Source of the DNA: an uncultured Roseburia sp.
Lineage (GTDB): Bacteria > Bacillota > Clostridia > Lachnospirales > Lachnospiraceae
Direction of reading: 5' to 3'
Assembly (NCBI GenBank): GCA_944380515.1
Contig: CALWHT010000036.1
Coordinates: forward strand, 61,846 to 125,845
DNA length: 64,000 nucleotides
Shown one piece after another: positions 15,746 to 24,723 of the stretch (the first letter of the stretch is position 1; every line of letters begins with the position of its first letter). The position numbers and the translations under genes are program-made. The notes below the pieces were generated by a model. The model saw only the letters and a list, made by a program, of their open reading frames with translations, was not told the DNA's origin and made no database searches.

Positions 15746-18034
15746 ATGAGTAGAGGAAAGAAACGAAAACGCATCGCGGGGCTGCTGCTTGCCGCGGCAG
15801 TGGCGGTTGTGAGTCTTGGCGGCTGCGGCGCAAACGGGGAAAAAGAGACGGACGCAGGAAGCGCCGGGACAGAAAGTGAAGTGTCTTCCGGCGGCATGGG
15901 CCGCTATCTGGAGACGGAGCTTTCGCTGCCGGAGGGGGTAGAGACCATCTATGCATTGGCGAAGCTTGCGGACGGTCAGGCGGCGATGTTTGCCTACGGC
16001 GGAGGCTGGGGACTTTATCGCTCCGAAGACGGCGGTGAGAGCTGGGCAAAGCAGGAGGCGGATGACGCGAAGCTGGCCTCTGTATTTGAAGGCTATATGA
16101 CCGGCGCGTCAATCAGCCCGGACGGCACAGCGGCGGGGATTCTGGTAGATTATGAGGGAGAGACGCCGGTGGCTGCGGTCGGTATCCTTAATCCGGACGG
16201 TACGGCTGAGCGCAAAGAACTGATTTTGCCGGAGACGGGAGACGAGACGGATGCTTATACAGGCCTTATGCAAAAATGCGCGTTTGACACTGCGGGAAAT
16301 CTTCTGGTGCAAAACTTAAATGGAGATTTATTTTCTGTGGATTTGGAGACGGGAAACTGCACATTTCTGGCCGGGGACAGCAGCATACAGTATTTCGGGG
16401 TTGCGGGAGAGCAGATTCTTGCGGTGACTTCTGATGGGATTCTGCTGTTTGACAGCACGGACGGCAGCAGTCTTTCCGAAGACGCTGTTTTGAGTGATAT
16501 GATACAGGCGGACAGCTCTCTGGCTGATGTATTGAGCGATTTTGGGACAGTGTTGGCGTTTGCACGGGAAACGGAGGAAAACGCAGTCTTTTATGTAAAT
16601 CATGACGGGTTGTTCTGTCACACGCAGGGCGGCAGCGTCAGTGAGCAGTTGATTAACGGGGCGCTCAATACGATGGGGGATTCGACGGTTAGTTTTTTAA
16701 ACCTGGTAATGCTTGACAGCGAGCATTTTCTTCTCTCAATCATAGACGCGTCGGGGCAAAACAGGCTTTTAAAATACAGCTATGACGCACAGGCATCCGC
16801 CGTACCGGAGACGGAGTTAAGGGTGTATGCCCTTGAGGATTCCTCCTATCTGCGGCAGGCGGTGTCCGCTTACCAGAAAAATCACCAGGACGTCTATGTG
16901 AATCTGGAAATCGGGATGTCCGGAGGGGATGGAGTGACGGCCGAGGATGCGATTCAGGCGTTAAACACCGATATCCTCGCGGGGGACGGTCCCGATGTAC
17001 TGATTTTGGACGGAATGCCGGCGGACAGTTATATCGAAAAGGGGGTACTGGCAGATATCAGCTCATTGGTACAGGAAATCGCAGATTCGGACGGTGTGTT
17101 TGAAAATGTCCGAAAGGCATATGAAAAGGACGGGGCGATTTATCAGTTTCCGGCAAAATTTTACGTGACGCTGGTAAATGGAACGGCGGAGGCAGTCGCA
17201 GCGGGCGCTTCCGTGGAGAAGCTTGCCTCTTATATCAATGAAGGGCAGGCGTCGTTGACGCCGCAGAATGACGAGACATTGCTGAAAACCTTTTTCCTGG
17301 CTGATTCTGCACAGTGGACAGATGAAGAAGGAAAGTTAAATGAAAATATAATAAGAAACTGGCTTGAGCAGTTAAAGGTGATTTACGATGCAGGCAACTG
17401 GGATGATACACAGCAGTATTATTCGTACAGTGGAGGTGCAGTGACAGATTTACTGGGAACCTTAAGCCCTGTTTCCGTTCTCACGGGAGAGGGAGAGGTA
17501 AGCTATGGCAGTCTTGTGGATATGACGGAGCTTCTCACCCTGGCGGCCGCGGATAAGCAGAACGGTATGACCTACGGTCTAGCGGATTCCGACGGGGCAA
17601 AGAGCTTTGTTCCCTACATGCTTGCGGGTATCAGCAGCAGCACAAAACAGACGGAGGCGGCGGAAGATTTCCTTCGGACGCTGTTCGGTAAGGAATGCGG
17701 AAGTGTTGACGGCAATGGTTTTCCGGTCAACCGCGCCGCCTATGACGCACTCTGTGAAGATGCGCAGAGCCGGTATGGCGACGATGAGGGAATCGGGATT
17801 TCAGTCAGCACAGATGACGGCATAAGCCTGGAGTTAAACCTGGAAAACCTGACCGAAGCGGAGACGGCAGAGTTTACCGCTATTTTGGAGCAGGCAGACG
17901 CTCCGGCCTGTATGGACCGCGTGGTATGGGAGATTGTTTTGGAGCAGGGAAAGGCCGTACTGAGCGGAGATGTTACGGCGGAGCAGGCGGCATCGGAAAT
18001 TATGCAGAAAGGCAGCCTTTATCTTGCGGAATAA
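15746..18034 (+). CDS. Extracellular solute-binding lipoprotein with N-terminal propeller-like domain
   Basis: About 762 residues, nearly twice the usual size of a sugar-binding protein. A basic start, hydrophobic core and lipobox LGGC give a lipid-anchored surface protein. Residues about 35-350 contain repeated propeller-like strands, including a BNR/Asp-box-like WGLYRSEDGGESWAK, NLNGDLFSVDLETG and VTSDGILLFDSTDG. From about residue 352 (TELRVYALEDSSYLRQAVSAY) the family 1 solute-binding fold follows, with LAGDGPDVLILDGMPAD and a late PVNRAAYDAL segment. The ATG at 15746 follows GGAGGAAAGG; an upstream GTG at 15713 would disrupt the signal peptide. First gene of a five-gene operon. Confidence 0.8.
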   Translation: MSRGKKRKRIAGLLLAAAVAVVSLGGCGANGEKETDAGSAGTESEVSSGGMGRYLETELSLPEGVETIYALAKLADGQAAMFAYGGGWGLYRSEDGGESWAKQEADDAKLASVFEGYMTGASISPDGTAAGILVDYEGETPVAAVGILNPDGTAERKELILPETGDETDAYTGLMQKCAFDTAGNLLVQNLNGDLFSVDLETGNCTFLAGDSSIQYFGVAGEQILAVTSDGILLFDSTDGSSLSEDAVLSDMIQADSSLADVLSDFGTVLAFARETEENAVFYVNHDGLFCHTQGGSVSEQLINGALNTMGDSTVSFLNLVMLDSEHFLLSIIDASGQNRLLKYSYDAQASAVPETELRVYALEDSSYLRQAVSAYQKNHQDVYVNLEIGMSGGDGVTAEDAIQALNTDILAGDGPDVLILDGMPADSYIEKGVLADISSLVQEIADSDGVFENVRKAYEKDGAIYQFPAKFYVTLVNGTAEAVAAGASVEKLASYINEGQASLTPQNDETLLKTFFLADSAQWTDEEGKLNENIIRNWLEQLKVIYDAGNWDDTQQYYSYSGGAVTDLLGTLSPVSVLTGEGEVSYGSLVDMTELLTLAAADKQNGMTYGLADSDGAKSFVPYMLAGISSSTKQTEAAEDFLRTLFGKECGSVDGNGFPVNRAAYDALCEDAQSRYGDDEGIGISVSTDDGISLELNLENLTEAETAEFTAILEQADAPACMDRVVWEIVLEQGKAVLSGDVTAEQAASEIMQKGSLYLAE

Positions 18035-18857
18035 GGGACTTTGGTTTGTGCTGCCGCATTTCCTCGGCGTACTGATATTTGCCCTGCTGCCGTTTCTTGA
18101 CGTGGTACGCCGATCGTTCTGTAAGGCGGCGGGAGGCTTCTGCGGCCTCGAAAATTATATCGCAGTGTGGAAAAATGAGGCGTTTCGGCTCGCGGCAGGC
18201 AATACGCTCCGCTTTACACTGGTTTGTCTGCCGGCGCTTTTGCTGCTCTCTCTTGCCCTTTCACTTCTGCTGTACGGCATTGGGAGAGGGGGCACACTGT
18301 TTAAAAACGTATTTCTTATGCCCATGGCAATCCCGGCAGCCTGCGTGGCGTTGATCTGGCGGCTGCTGTTTGACGCCGGGGGAATCATAAACGGCGTGCT
18401 TGCAGCCTTCTCCTGTCCGGCTGTGGACTGGATGCATACTGACAGTGCATTCTGGGTGCTTGTGTGCAGCTATTTGTGGAAAAATACGGGGTATGTGATA
18501 GTGCTGTGGCTCGCGGCCATGGCGGGTATCCCGCAAAGTGTCTATGAGGCGGCAAGACTGGACGGCGCCGGACGGGCAGCGTGCTTTCGTTACATAACGC
18601 TTCCCTGTCTGGCGCCGGCGGCATATACCATAGCCGTTCTCTCCTTTTTAAATTCATTTAAGGTATTTCGGGAGGCGTATCTTGTAGCGGGGAACTATCC
18701 GCAGCGGAGCATCTATCTGCTGCAGCATGTGTTCAACAACTGGTTTTTGGATTTGTCGGTAGATAAGATGGCAGCCGGGGCAGTGATGCTTGCGCTTTTC
18801 GTCTGCGCGGCGGTGTGGGCGCTTGGACGCGCGATAAGCTCCGGGCCGCGGATATAG
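18024..18857 (+). CDS. Carbohydrate ABC transporter permease (MalF/UgpA type)
   Basis: About 277 residues with six hydrophobic helices. The cytoplasmic EAA loop is VYEAARLDGAGRAACFRYITLPCLAPA, which docks the ATPase. Homology to sugar permeases begins at RNKGLWFVLPHFLGVLIF. The TTG at 18024 matches that point and overlaps the binding-protein gene by 11 bases. An ATG at 17970 is also in frame but would give a 65-base overlap and an extra Arg-rich leader, so the start is uncertain. It pairs with the next permease. No ATPase gene is present, so a shared MsmX/MsmK-type ATPase encoded elsewhere is probable. Confidence 0.88.
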   Translation: MRNKGLWFVLPHFLGVLIFALLPFLDVVRRSFCKAAGGFCGLENYIAVWKNEAFRLAAGNTLRFTLVCLPALLLLSLALSLLLYGIGRGGTLFKNVFLMPMAIPAACVALIWRLLFDAGGIINGVLAAFSCPAVDWMHTDSAFWVLVCSYLWKNTGYVIVLWLAAMAGIPQSVYEAARLDGAGRAACFRYITLPCLAPAAYTIAVLSFLNSFKVFREAYLVAGNYPQRSIYLLQHVFNNWFLDLSVDKMAAGAVMLALFVCAAVWALGRAISSGPRI

Positions 18858-18906
18858 GACAATAGAACGGGTATTTCCGGGAAAAGGGTTTGGAAAGGAG
18901 AGTTGC

Positions 18907-19755
18907 ATGAGACGAGGCTTTGCGGTATTTGGTATGGCGGTACTTTTGGCGTTTGCGGTAATTGCGGCGGCTCCGATCGTAGTTCTGGTGACGGGCAGTC
19001 TGATGGGGGACGTCGAAATCAGGGAATATTTATCGCCGGTGTTGACCGGTGCGAAAGGGTATGCCTCCTGGCGGCTGTTCCCGGAGTATCCGACCTTAAA
19101 AAACGCGGTGGAGCTGCTTTTGGACTCGCCTGAGTTTTTTCTGATGTTTTGGAATACCATGAAAATCGCGGCAGGAATCCTGCTGGGGCAGCTTGTGCTT
19201 GCGCTGCCCGCGGCGTGGGGGCTTTCGCGCGGGAATTTCCCGGGAAAACGGTTCGTTTACGGACTTTATATTTTGCTGATGGTAATGCCGTTTCAGGTGA
19301 TGATGCTTTCACAATATCTGGTACTAAAGGGTATGGGACTTGACAATACGCTGTGGGCGGTCATATTGCCCGGAAGCTTTTCGACTTTTTCGGTGTTTTT
19401 GATGTACCGTTTTTTTACGGAGATTCCCGAAGAGGTGCTTGAGGCAGCGCGTATTGACGGCGCGGGAGAGTGGAAAATTTTTTTGTTTATCGGAGTTCCG
19501 CTCGGCAGGACGGGAGTAACAGCCGCGCTTCTGCTGCAATTTTTAGAGGCTTATGGGATGGTGGAGCAGCCGCTCGCATTTTTAAAGGAGAAAAGCCTGT
19601 TCCCGCTGTCTTTATATCTGCCTGAGATCAGCCTGGAGGAAGCCGGATTTGCGTTTTGCGCTTCCCTGGCGGCCCTGCTTCCCGTGCTGTTTTTGTTTTT
19701 GGCCGGGAGTAAGGAGCTCGGAGAGGGAATTGCGTCATCTGCATGGAAAGAATAG
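18907..19755 (+). CDS. Carbohydrate ABC transporter permease (MalG/UgpE type)
   Basis: 282 residues, six hydrophobic helices, typical MalG-type middle (YILLMVMPFQVMMLSQYLVL) and EAA loop EVLEAARIDGAGEWKIFLFIGVPLGRTG. The ATG is preceded by AAAGGAGA. The extracytoplasmic region between helices 1 and 2 is somewhat long. With the preceding permease it forms the channel of a sugar-type importer. The adaptor gene begins 15 bases after it. Confidence 0.9.
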   Translation: MRRGFAVFGMAVLLAFAVIAAAPIVVLVTGSLMGDVEIREYLSPVLTGAKGYASWRLFPEYPTLKNAVELLLDSPEFFLMFWNTMKIAAGILLGQLVLALPAAWGLSRGNFPGKRFVYGLYILLMVMPFQVMMLSQYLVLKGMGLDNTLWAVILPGSFSTFSVFLMYRFFTEIPEEVLEAARIDGAGEWKIFLFIGVPLGRTGVTAALLLQFLEAYGMVEQPLAFLKEKSLFPLSLYLPEISLEEAGFAFCASLAALLPVLFLFLAGSKELGEGIASSAWKE

Positions 19756-19770
19756 GAAAGGGAGGCGTGC

Positions 19771-21111
19771 ATGAATCGTTTTTTTGCAAAAGGATTTGTT
19801 ATCCTGCTTATCATATTTGCGTTTTTTACGGTGGCCTCGAGGGCTGCGGACAGCTTTCTGGTGGCACAGGTAACGGTGGAGCAGCCGTCCGCAAAAAAAA
19901 TCGAGCATATCGTAACAACGGAGGGAACCGTGGAAAAAAATCTGGAAATTCCGATCACGGCCGAGGCGGGACTGCTGGTTGGGACGGTCTATGTAAAAGA
20001 GGGGGAACAGGTAGAGGAGGGCAGTGTTTTGGCACAGCTTGATTTGGAATGGCTGAAAGAGGAGACAAGCCTGCTTGAGGATGAAATAAAAACGCTGCGG
20101 ATGCAAAATGAGGCAATTGCTCACAATGAGGAGCTCGCCGGGGAGGAGCGGCAAAAGCAGCTGGCGCGCGCGAAGGAGGATTATGAGGCTGCCGCTGCAA
20201 AAAGCAGTGAGGCAACGGAGCGAGCAGCTTCCGAACTTTCGCAGGCCAAAGAGGCGATTGACCGCTTTGAGGCGGGGGAAGAAAAAAACGCGATGTCCGC
20301 GTCAGAGCAGGAGGAAAAGCGGACGCAGCTCTGGCAGGATTATTTTGCGAAGCAGCAGGCGTATGAGGACGCTTTAAGCGGCGGGGAAGAAAGTATACGG
20401 GAAGCGCAGCGGGCGCTCGAGGACGCCGGGGAGGAGGCACAGGAGGATGCCTCCAGGGAGATCAACGAGCTTGCGATTGCACAGAAGGAAAAACAGCTTC
20501 TTGCATATGAAGAACTCACACAGGCGGGAGGTATGATTACGGCGGGGCAGGCGGGAACAGTGACAGGGGTTTTTGTAGAAACCGGACAGCTGACCGCCGA
20601 GACAGCAGCTTTTACCATTTCCTCCCGGGAGGGCGGCGTGCGTCTTGGTGCAGTTATTGCGGAAACGGATGCGGCCTATGTGGAGCGGGGAGATACGGTT
20701 TCGGTTGAAAAAAACGGAAAAACCTATGAGAATTTTTCGGTCACGGGTATAAGCAGCCGGGAGGATGGAAGCCTTTTGCTCACGGTGAGCGCCGGGGAAT
20801 ACACGGATGCGCTGCAAATCGGGGACACCGTGACGCTTCGCGTGACAAAGCAGTCAGAGCTGTATCGGACAGCGATCCCGCTTGGCGCCATCCACACGGA
20901 GCAGAACGAGACGTATGTCTATGTTGCAGAGGAGCGTGATACGGCGCTCGGGACACAGCTTTTTGCAAGAAAAGTAAAAGTAAATGTGCTGGAAAAGAAT
21001 GATACCTGGGCGGCGCTTGAGGAAGGCGCGCTGAGTGAGGATGATTGGGTGATTACGGACACGGACAGCTATGTACAGGCAGGCGAGCGCGTACGCCTGC
21101 GGGAATCATGA
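19771..21111 (+). CDS. HlyD/MacA-like membrane fusion (adaptor) protein
   Basis: 446 residues. One N-terminal membrane helix (8-25). First half of a barrel-sandwich (lipoyl-like) domain around residues 50-90 (IPITAEAGLLVGTVYVKEGEQV). A long Glu/Ala/Lys coiled coil lies at about 95-245. The second lipoyl half follows (MITAGQAGTVTGVFVETGQL), then beta-barrel and membrane-proximal domains. Such adaptors normally join an exporter (MacB/FtsX-type or RND) to the outside. In a single-membrane Firmicute they mostly accompany MacB-like permeases for peptides. Here the partners are sugar-type import permeases and a MacB-periplasmic-domain-like protein. Operon position is certain, function is not. Confidence 0.82.
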   Translation: MNRFFAKGFVILLIIFAFFTVASRAADSFLVAQVTVEQPSAKKIEHIVTTEGTVEKNLEIPITAEAGLLVGTVYVKEGEQVEEGSVLAQLDLEWLKEETSLLEDEIKTLRMQNEAIAHNEELAGEERQKQLARAKEDYEAAAAKSSEATERAASELSQAKEAIDRFEAGEEKNAMSASEQEEKRTQLWQDYFAKQQAYEDALSGGEESIREAQRALEDAGEEAQEDASREINELAIAQKEKQLLAYEELTQAGGMITAGQAGTVTGVFVETGQLTAETAAFTISSREGGVRLGAVIAETDAAYVERGDTVSVEKNGKTYENFSVTGISSREDGSLLLTVSAGEYTDALQIGDTVTLRVTKQSELYRTAIPLGAIHTEQNETYVYVAEERDTALGTQLFARKVKVNVLEKNDTWAALEEGALSEDDWVITDTDSYVQAGERVRLRES

Positions 21112-22019
21112 GGCGGTGCGCGGCCCTGGCAGCGTCGGCGGTCTGTCTGGCGTTGGCGGTATTTTTCGGAGTGTTTGGCATGTTTGAATGGCAGAAAGGA
21201 GGGCAGGGATTTCGCGGCACTTCTCTTGCCGCATGGAAAAGCAGTGTATCGGCGGACGGGGAGGCCGGCGCGATCACAGCGGCAGAGGCAAAAGCCATCC
21301 GGGAGACGGAAAACGCGCGGGAGAGTCCGATGGATTTTACCGCGTGGAGAGAGGAGGCGGGCGCTGTGGTGACGGACGAGGACGGCGGCAGGAGCACGGA
21401 GGTCACGCTGGTCAGTCTCTGCGGGAGTTCGGAGCTTTTGATATCCTACGGAACCGTTTTACAGGAATCGGACACTTCCGGATGTCTGATTGGAGAACAG
21501 ACGGCCGAAGAACTGTTCCAAACCCGGGAAGCGGAAGGGCTTACGGTAGTCTGCGGCGGAAAGAGACTGACAATTCGGGGTGTGCTTTCAGAACCGGAAA
21601 ATGTTCTTGTCTGCCAGGAAACGAAGGAGGACGGCGTGTTTTTCCGGGCAGTGCTTCAAACGGCAGGAAGCGGCGGCCTGACGACCGGACAGAGCGCACG
21701 CGCGGCAGCGGAAGCTTTTCTCGGGAGACACGGGCTTGACGGAATGATCATTGAAAAAACGAACGAGAGCCCGTTTTCCGCTCTGCTGGAGCTTGTGCCG
21801 GGAAAATGGTCGGATTTTCCGGGGTGGAAGGAGAATCTTGCGGAAGCGGTGGATACGAAAAAGAAAGCGGAGGCGCTGCCGGAGAGTATTTTTGAGAGGG
21901 GAGCATCGGAGCATAAAAAAACGGCAGCAGCGGCATTTGTCTGCTGTGCGGCAGCCGCTGTATTGGCCATGCGGCTGACGGATGGAAAAAGCAGGAAGGC
22001 AGCCATAAAAAATTCTTAA
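21108..22019 (+). CDS. MacB periplasmic-core-like protein without the FtsX permease domain
   Basis: About 303 residues. One N-terminal membrane helix (4-25), a long extracytoplasmic region and one C-terminal helix (about 270-288) with a short basic tail. The extracytoplasmic part reads like the periplasmic core domain of MacB-type permeases: VTLVSLCGSSELLISYGTVL, then SGCLIGEQTAEELFQ and GKRLTIRGVLSEPENV. The two or three extra helices of an FtsX domain are absent, so this is not a complete permease. The start overlaps the adaptor stop (ATGA), implying coupled synthesis. The homology rests on motif reading, not a search. Confidence 0.55.
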   Translation: MRRCAALAASAVCLALAVFFGVFGMFEWQKGGQGFRGTSLAAWKSSVSADGEAGAITAAEAKAIRETENARESPMDFTAWREEAGAVVTDEDGGRSTEVTLVSLCGSSELLISYGTVLQESDTSGCLIGEQTAEELFQTREAEGLTVVCGGKRLTIRGVLSEPENVLVCQETKEDGVFFRAVLQTAGSGGLTTGQSARAAAEAFLGRHGLDGMIIEKTNESPFSALLELVPGKWSDFPGWKENLAEAVDTKKKAEALPESIFERGASEHKKTAAAAFVCCAAAAVLAMRLTDGKSRKAAIKNS

Positions 22020-22045
22020 CAAAATCAGGTAATTCATGCTATATT
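22016..22045 (+). promoter_or_regulatory. Probable sigmaA promoter of glnS
   Basis: TTAACA (22016-22021), 18-base spacer, TATATT (22040-22045). The predicted transcript would begin near 22052, so nearly the whole repeat element at 22043-22106 would be transcribed as leader. Confidence 0.5.
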
Positions 22046-22106
22046 ATACTTGCGCCATAACGGCGTATCATGTATGATATTCTATGAATTGCCTTTTTTT
22101 GGTGAA
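22043..22106 (+). repeat. Copy B of the ~63-nt non-coding repeat, in the glnS leader
   Basis: Matches the copy at 12755-12817. In this copy CGCC (22053-22056) can pair with GGCG (22062-22065), and TATCAT (22066-22071) with ATGATA (22074-22079), giving two small hairpins. TTGCC and GGGCAA flank the T run. The compact structure and transcribed position suggest an RNA-level or mobile-repeat role; neither is shown. Confidence 0.6.
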
Positions 22107-22135
22107 GGGCAAAGCGGATACGAGGAGGAACGGAC

Positions 22136-23827
22136 ATGACAGAGAATGAAAATGTCTCAAAGAATTTTATTGAACAAATCATTGATAAGGATATAGAGGA
22201 AGGGCACTGCAAGGCCGTTCATACCAGATTCCCGCCGGAACCGAATGGTTATCTTCACATTGGGCATGCCAAGTCCATACTTTTGAATTACGGGCTTGCG
22301 CAGAAATATAACGGAAAATTCAACCTGAGGTTTGACGATACCAACCCGACGAAGGAAAAGACGGAGTTTGTGGAGGCCATTAAAGAGGATATTCAGTGGC
22401 TTGGAGCCGACTGGGAGGACAGACTGTTTTTTGCATCGGACTATTTCGAACAGATGTATCAGGCGGCGGTCGTACTGATCAAGAAGGGAAAAGCCTATGT
22501 GTCGGACCTTTCCGCAGACGAAATCCGGGAATACCGTGGAACCCTGACGGAGCCGGGGAAGGAAGACCCGGCGGCGGGCAGGAGCGTAGAGGAAAATCTC
22601 ACGCTGTTTGAGGATATGAAAAACGGGAAATTTGCCGACGGGGAGAAGGTGCTCCGCGCGCGGATCGATATGGCTTCTTCCAATATTAACATGAGGGATC
22701 CGGTTATTTACCGTGTGGCGCATATGACGCATCACAGAACGGGGGATCAGTGGTGTATTTACCCGATGTATGATTTCGCGCATCCGCTTGAGGATGCCAT
22801 CGAGGGAATTACCCATTCCATCTGTACGCTGGAGTTTGAGGATCACAGACCGCTTTACAACTGGGTCATCGATGAGGTCGGCAGTACCATGATACCGAAC
22901 CGGGAAGAAATGCCCCCAAGGCAGATTGAATTTGCAAAGCTTTACCTCACAAATGTGGTGACGGGAAAACGCTATATCAAGCGCCTGGTAGAGGAGGGCA
23001 TCGTGGACGGCTGGGACGACCCGCGCCTTGTCTCCATCGCGGCGCTGCGCCGGAGAGGCTTTACGCCGGAGTCCTTAAAGCTGTTTGTGGAGCTGTGCGG
23101 GGTCTCCAAGGCGAACAGCTCTGTGGATTATGCGATGCTGGAATACTGCATCCGCGAGGATCTGAAAATGAAACGTCCCCGCATGATGGCGGTGTTAGAC
23201 CCTGTGAAGGTCATTATCGATAACTACCCGGAAGGGCAGACAGAGTATCTTGAGGTGGTCAACAATCTGGAAAATGAGGCGCTTGGAACACGTAAGGTTC
23301 CGTTTACGAGGGAGATTTACATTGACAGAGAGGACTTTATGGAGGAACCGCCGAAGAAGTATTTCCGGATGTTCCCGGGCAATGAGGTGCGTCTGATGAA
23401 CGCCTACTTTGTAACCTGCAACAGCTTTGTGAAGGATGAGAGCGGCAGGGTGACGGAAATCCACTGTACCTATGACCCGGCGTCGAAGGGCGGGAACAGT
23501 CCCGACGGCCGCAAGGTAAAAGGAACGATTCATTGGGTTTCCGCTGAGCATGCCATTCCCGCGGAGGTTCGTCTTTACGAAAATATTGTAGATGAGGAAA
23601 AAGGGGTGTATAATGAAGATGGAAGTCTGAATTTGAATCCGAATTCCCTCACGGTTTTAAAGAACTGTATGTTGGAAGAAAATTTAAGAGGGGCAAAGGC
23701 ATACGACAGTTTTCAGTTTGTGCGTCAGGGCTTTTTCTGTGTGGATGCGAAGGATTCCACGGAGGATCATCTGGTGTTTAATCGGATTGTGTCGCTCAAA
23801 AGCTCGTTTAAACTGCCGACTGCGTAG
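22136..23827 (+). CDS. glnS: Glutamine--tRNA ligase
   Basis: 563 residues, class I synthetase charging tRNA-Gln directly. HIGH motif in [16 protein letters not shown]. Conserved [47 protein letters not shown] and a GlnRS-type C-terminal beta-barrel ([24 protein letters not shown]). The KMSKS-loop position reads [11 protein letters not shown], so the usual MSK is altered although the basic residues remain. AGGAGG lies 8 bases before the ATG. Many Firmicutes lack GlnRS and use GatCAB; those with it are thought to have acquired it. Confidence 0.95.
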   Translation: MTENENVSKNFIEQIIDKDIEEGHCKAVHTRFPPEPNGYLHIGHAKSILLNYGLAQKYNGKFNLRFDDTNPTKEKTEFVEAIKEDIQWLGADWEDRLFFASDYFEQMYQAAVVLIKKGKAYVSDLSADEIREYRGTLTEPGKEDPAAGRSVEENLTLFEDMKNGKFADGEKVLRARIDMASSNINMRDPVIYRVAHMTHHRTGDQWCIYPMYDFAHPLEDAIEGITHSICTLEFEDHRPLYNWVIDEVGSTMIPNREEMPPRQIEFAKLYLTNVVTGKRYIKRLVEEGIVDGWDDPRLVSIAALRRRGFTPESLKLFVELCGVSKANSSVDYAMLEYCIREDLKMKRPRMMAVLDPVKVIIDNYPEGQTEYLEVVNNLENEALGTRKVPFTREIYIDREDFMEEPPKKYFRMFPGNEVRLMNAYFVTCNSFVKDESGRVTEIHCTYDPASKGGNSPDGRKVKGTIHWVSAEHAIPAEVRLYENIVDEEKGVYNEDGSLNLNPNSLTVLKNCMLEENLRGAKAYDSFQFVRQGFFCVDAKDSTEDHLVFNRIVSLKSSFKLPTA

Positions 23828-23857
23828 TTGCTATTAGAAAGGACAGGGATAATTGCT

Positions 23858-24718
23858 ATGAATTTATTTGCAGGATTGGAGAAGTTTGGAATCAAGGCGG
23901 ACGGTACGGCAAATATTTTTGAGGACGAGAAAAAGTCAAATGCCGCTGCCGGAGGCGGAGAAAAGCAGGAGGAAATACCGACGGAGGAAAGCTTTCTGCT
24001 CGATAAGGCCATTCGCTGCGCGGTGTGTGACAAAGTTTTTAAGACAAAGATGATTAAAAACGGCAGAATCAAACGATTGGAGCCGGATTTCGACCTTCGG
24101 CCGCGTTTTGAATATATCGACACGCTCAAATATGACGTGTCCTCCTGTCCGTATTGCGGTTATACGGCGATGAACCGCTATTTTGAGCATGTGACGTCGG
24201 GGCAGATTAAGCTGATCAAAGAGCAGGTATGCGCGAACTTTAAACCGTCCGGCTCCGATGAACCGATGCTTCTGGATTATGACATGGCGATTGAGCGCTA
24301 TAAGCTGGCGCTTTTTAATACCATTGTGAAAAAAGGAAAGACCAGCGAGAAAGCATATACCTGTTTAAAGCTTGCGTGGCTGTACCGCGGAAAGGCGGAG
24401 ACCCTGGATGCGAAGGATGCGGATATCAATGCGAAGCGCAAGGAGTGCAAGGAGCAGGAGGAAGCCTTTTACCAGCAGGCATATGAGGGCTTTATGAAGG
24501 CGGTGTCCTCCGAGATGTTCCCGATGTGCGGCATGGATCAGTGTACGGTGGATTATCTGCTCGCGACGATGGCATATCACTTTAAAAAGTACGATGTCGC
24601 TTCCAAGTGTATCGCGCGTATTCAGCAGACCCCGTCCGCGTCGAAGAAGATGAAGGACCGTGCGTTTGATTTGAAGGAAACCATCGTTGCGGAGATTCGG
24701 AAGAATAAACAGGCGTAG
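23858..24718 (+). CDS. DUF2225 domain protein
   Basis: About 286 residues, cytosolic. Two zinc-finger-like Cys pairs, CAVCDKVFKTK (about residue 50) and CPYCGYTAMN (about residue 98), are the hallmark of DUF2225. An alpha-helical, TPR-like region follows (YKLALFNTIV, AYTCLKLAWLYRGKAETL, YLLATMAYHFKKYDVASKC). Function unknown in the family. The ATG at 23858 with GGACAGGG upstream is preferred to an in-frame ATG-like start at 23828. It lies 30 bases after glnS. Confidence 0.8.
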   Translation: MNLFAGLEKFGIKADGTANIFEDEKKSNAAAGGGEKQEEIPTEESFLLDKAIRCAVCDKVFKTKMIKNGRIKRLEPDFDLRPRFEYIDTLKYDVSSCPYCGYTAMNRYFEHVTSGQIKLIKEQVCANFKPSGSDEPMLLDYDMAIERYKLALFNTIVKKGKTSEKAYTCLKLAWLYRGKAETLDAKDADINAKRKECKEQEEAFYQQAYEGFMKAVSSEMFPMCGMDQCTVDYLLATMAYHFKKYDVASKCIARIQQTPSASKKMKDRAFDLKETIVAEIRKNKQA

Positions 24719-24723
24719 CCCGC

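Noticed and set aside
17970-18023. N-terminal extension of the MalF-type permease from the ATG at 17970
   Set aside because: It would overlap the binding-protein gene by 65 bases and add an Arg-rich leader not seen in the family; kept only as an alternative.
22157-22846. 229-residue minus-strand frame inside glnS
   Set aside because: Shadow of a strongly conserved gene; the composition is unlike any of the real proteins here.
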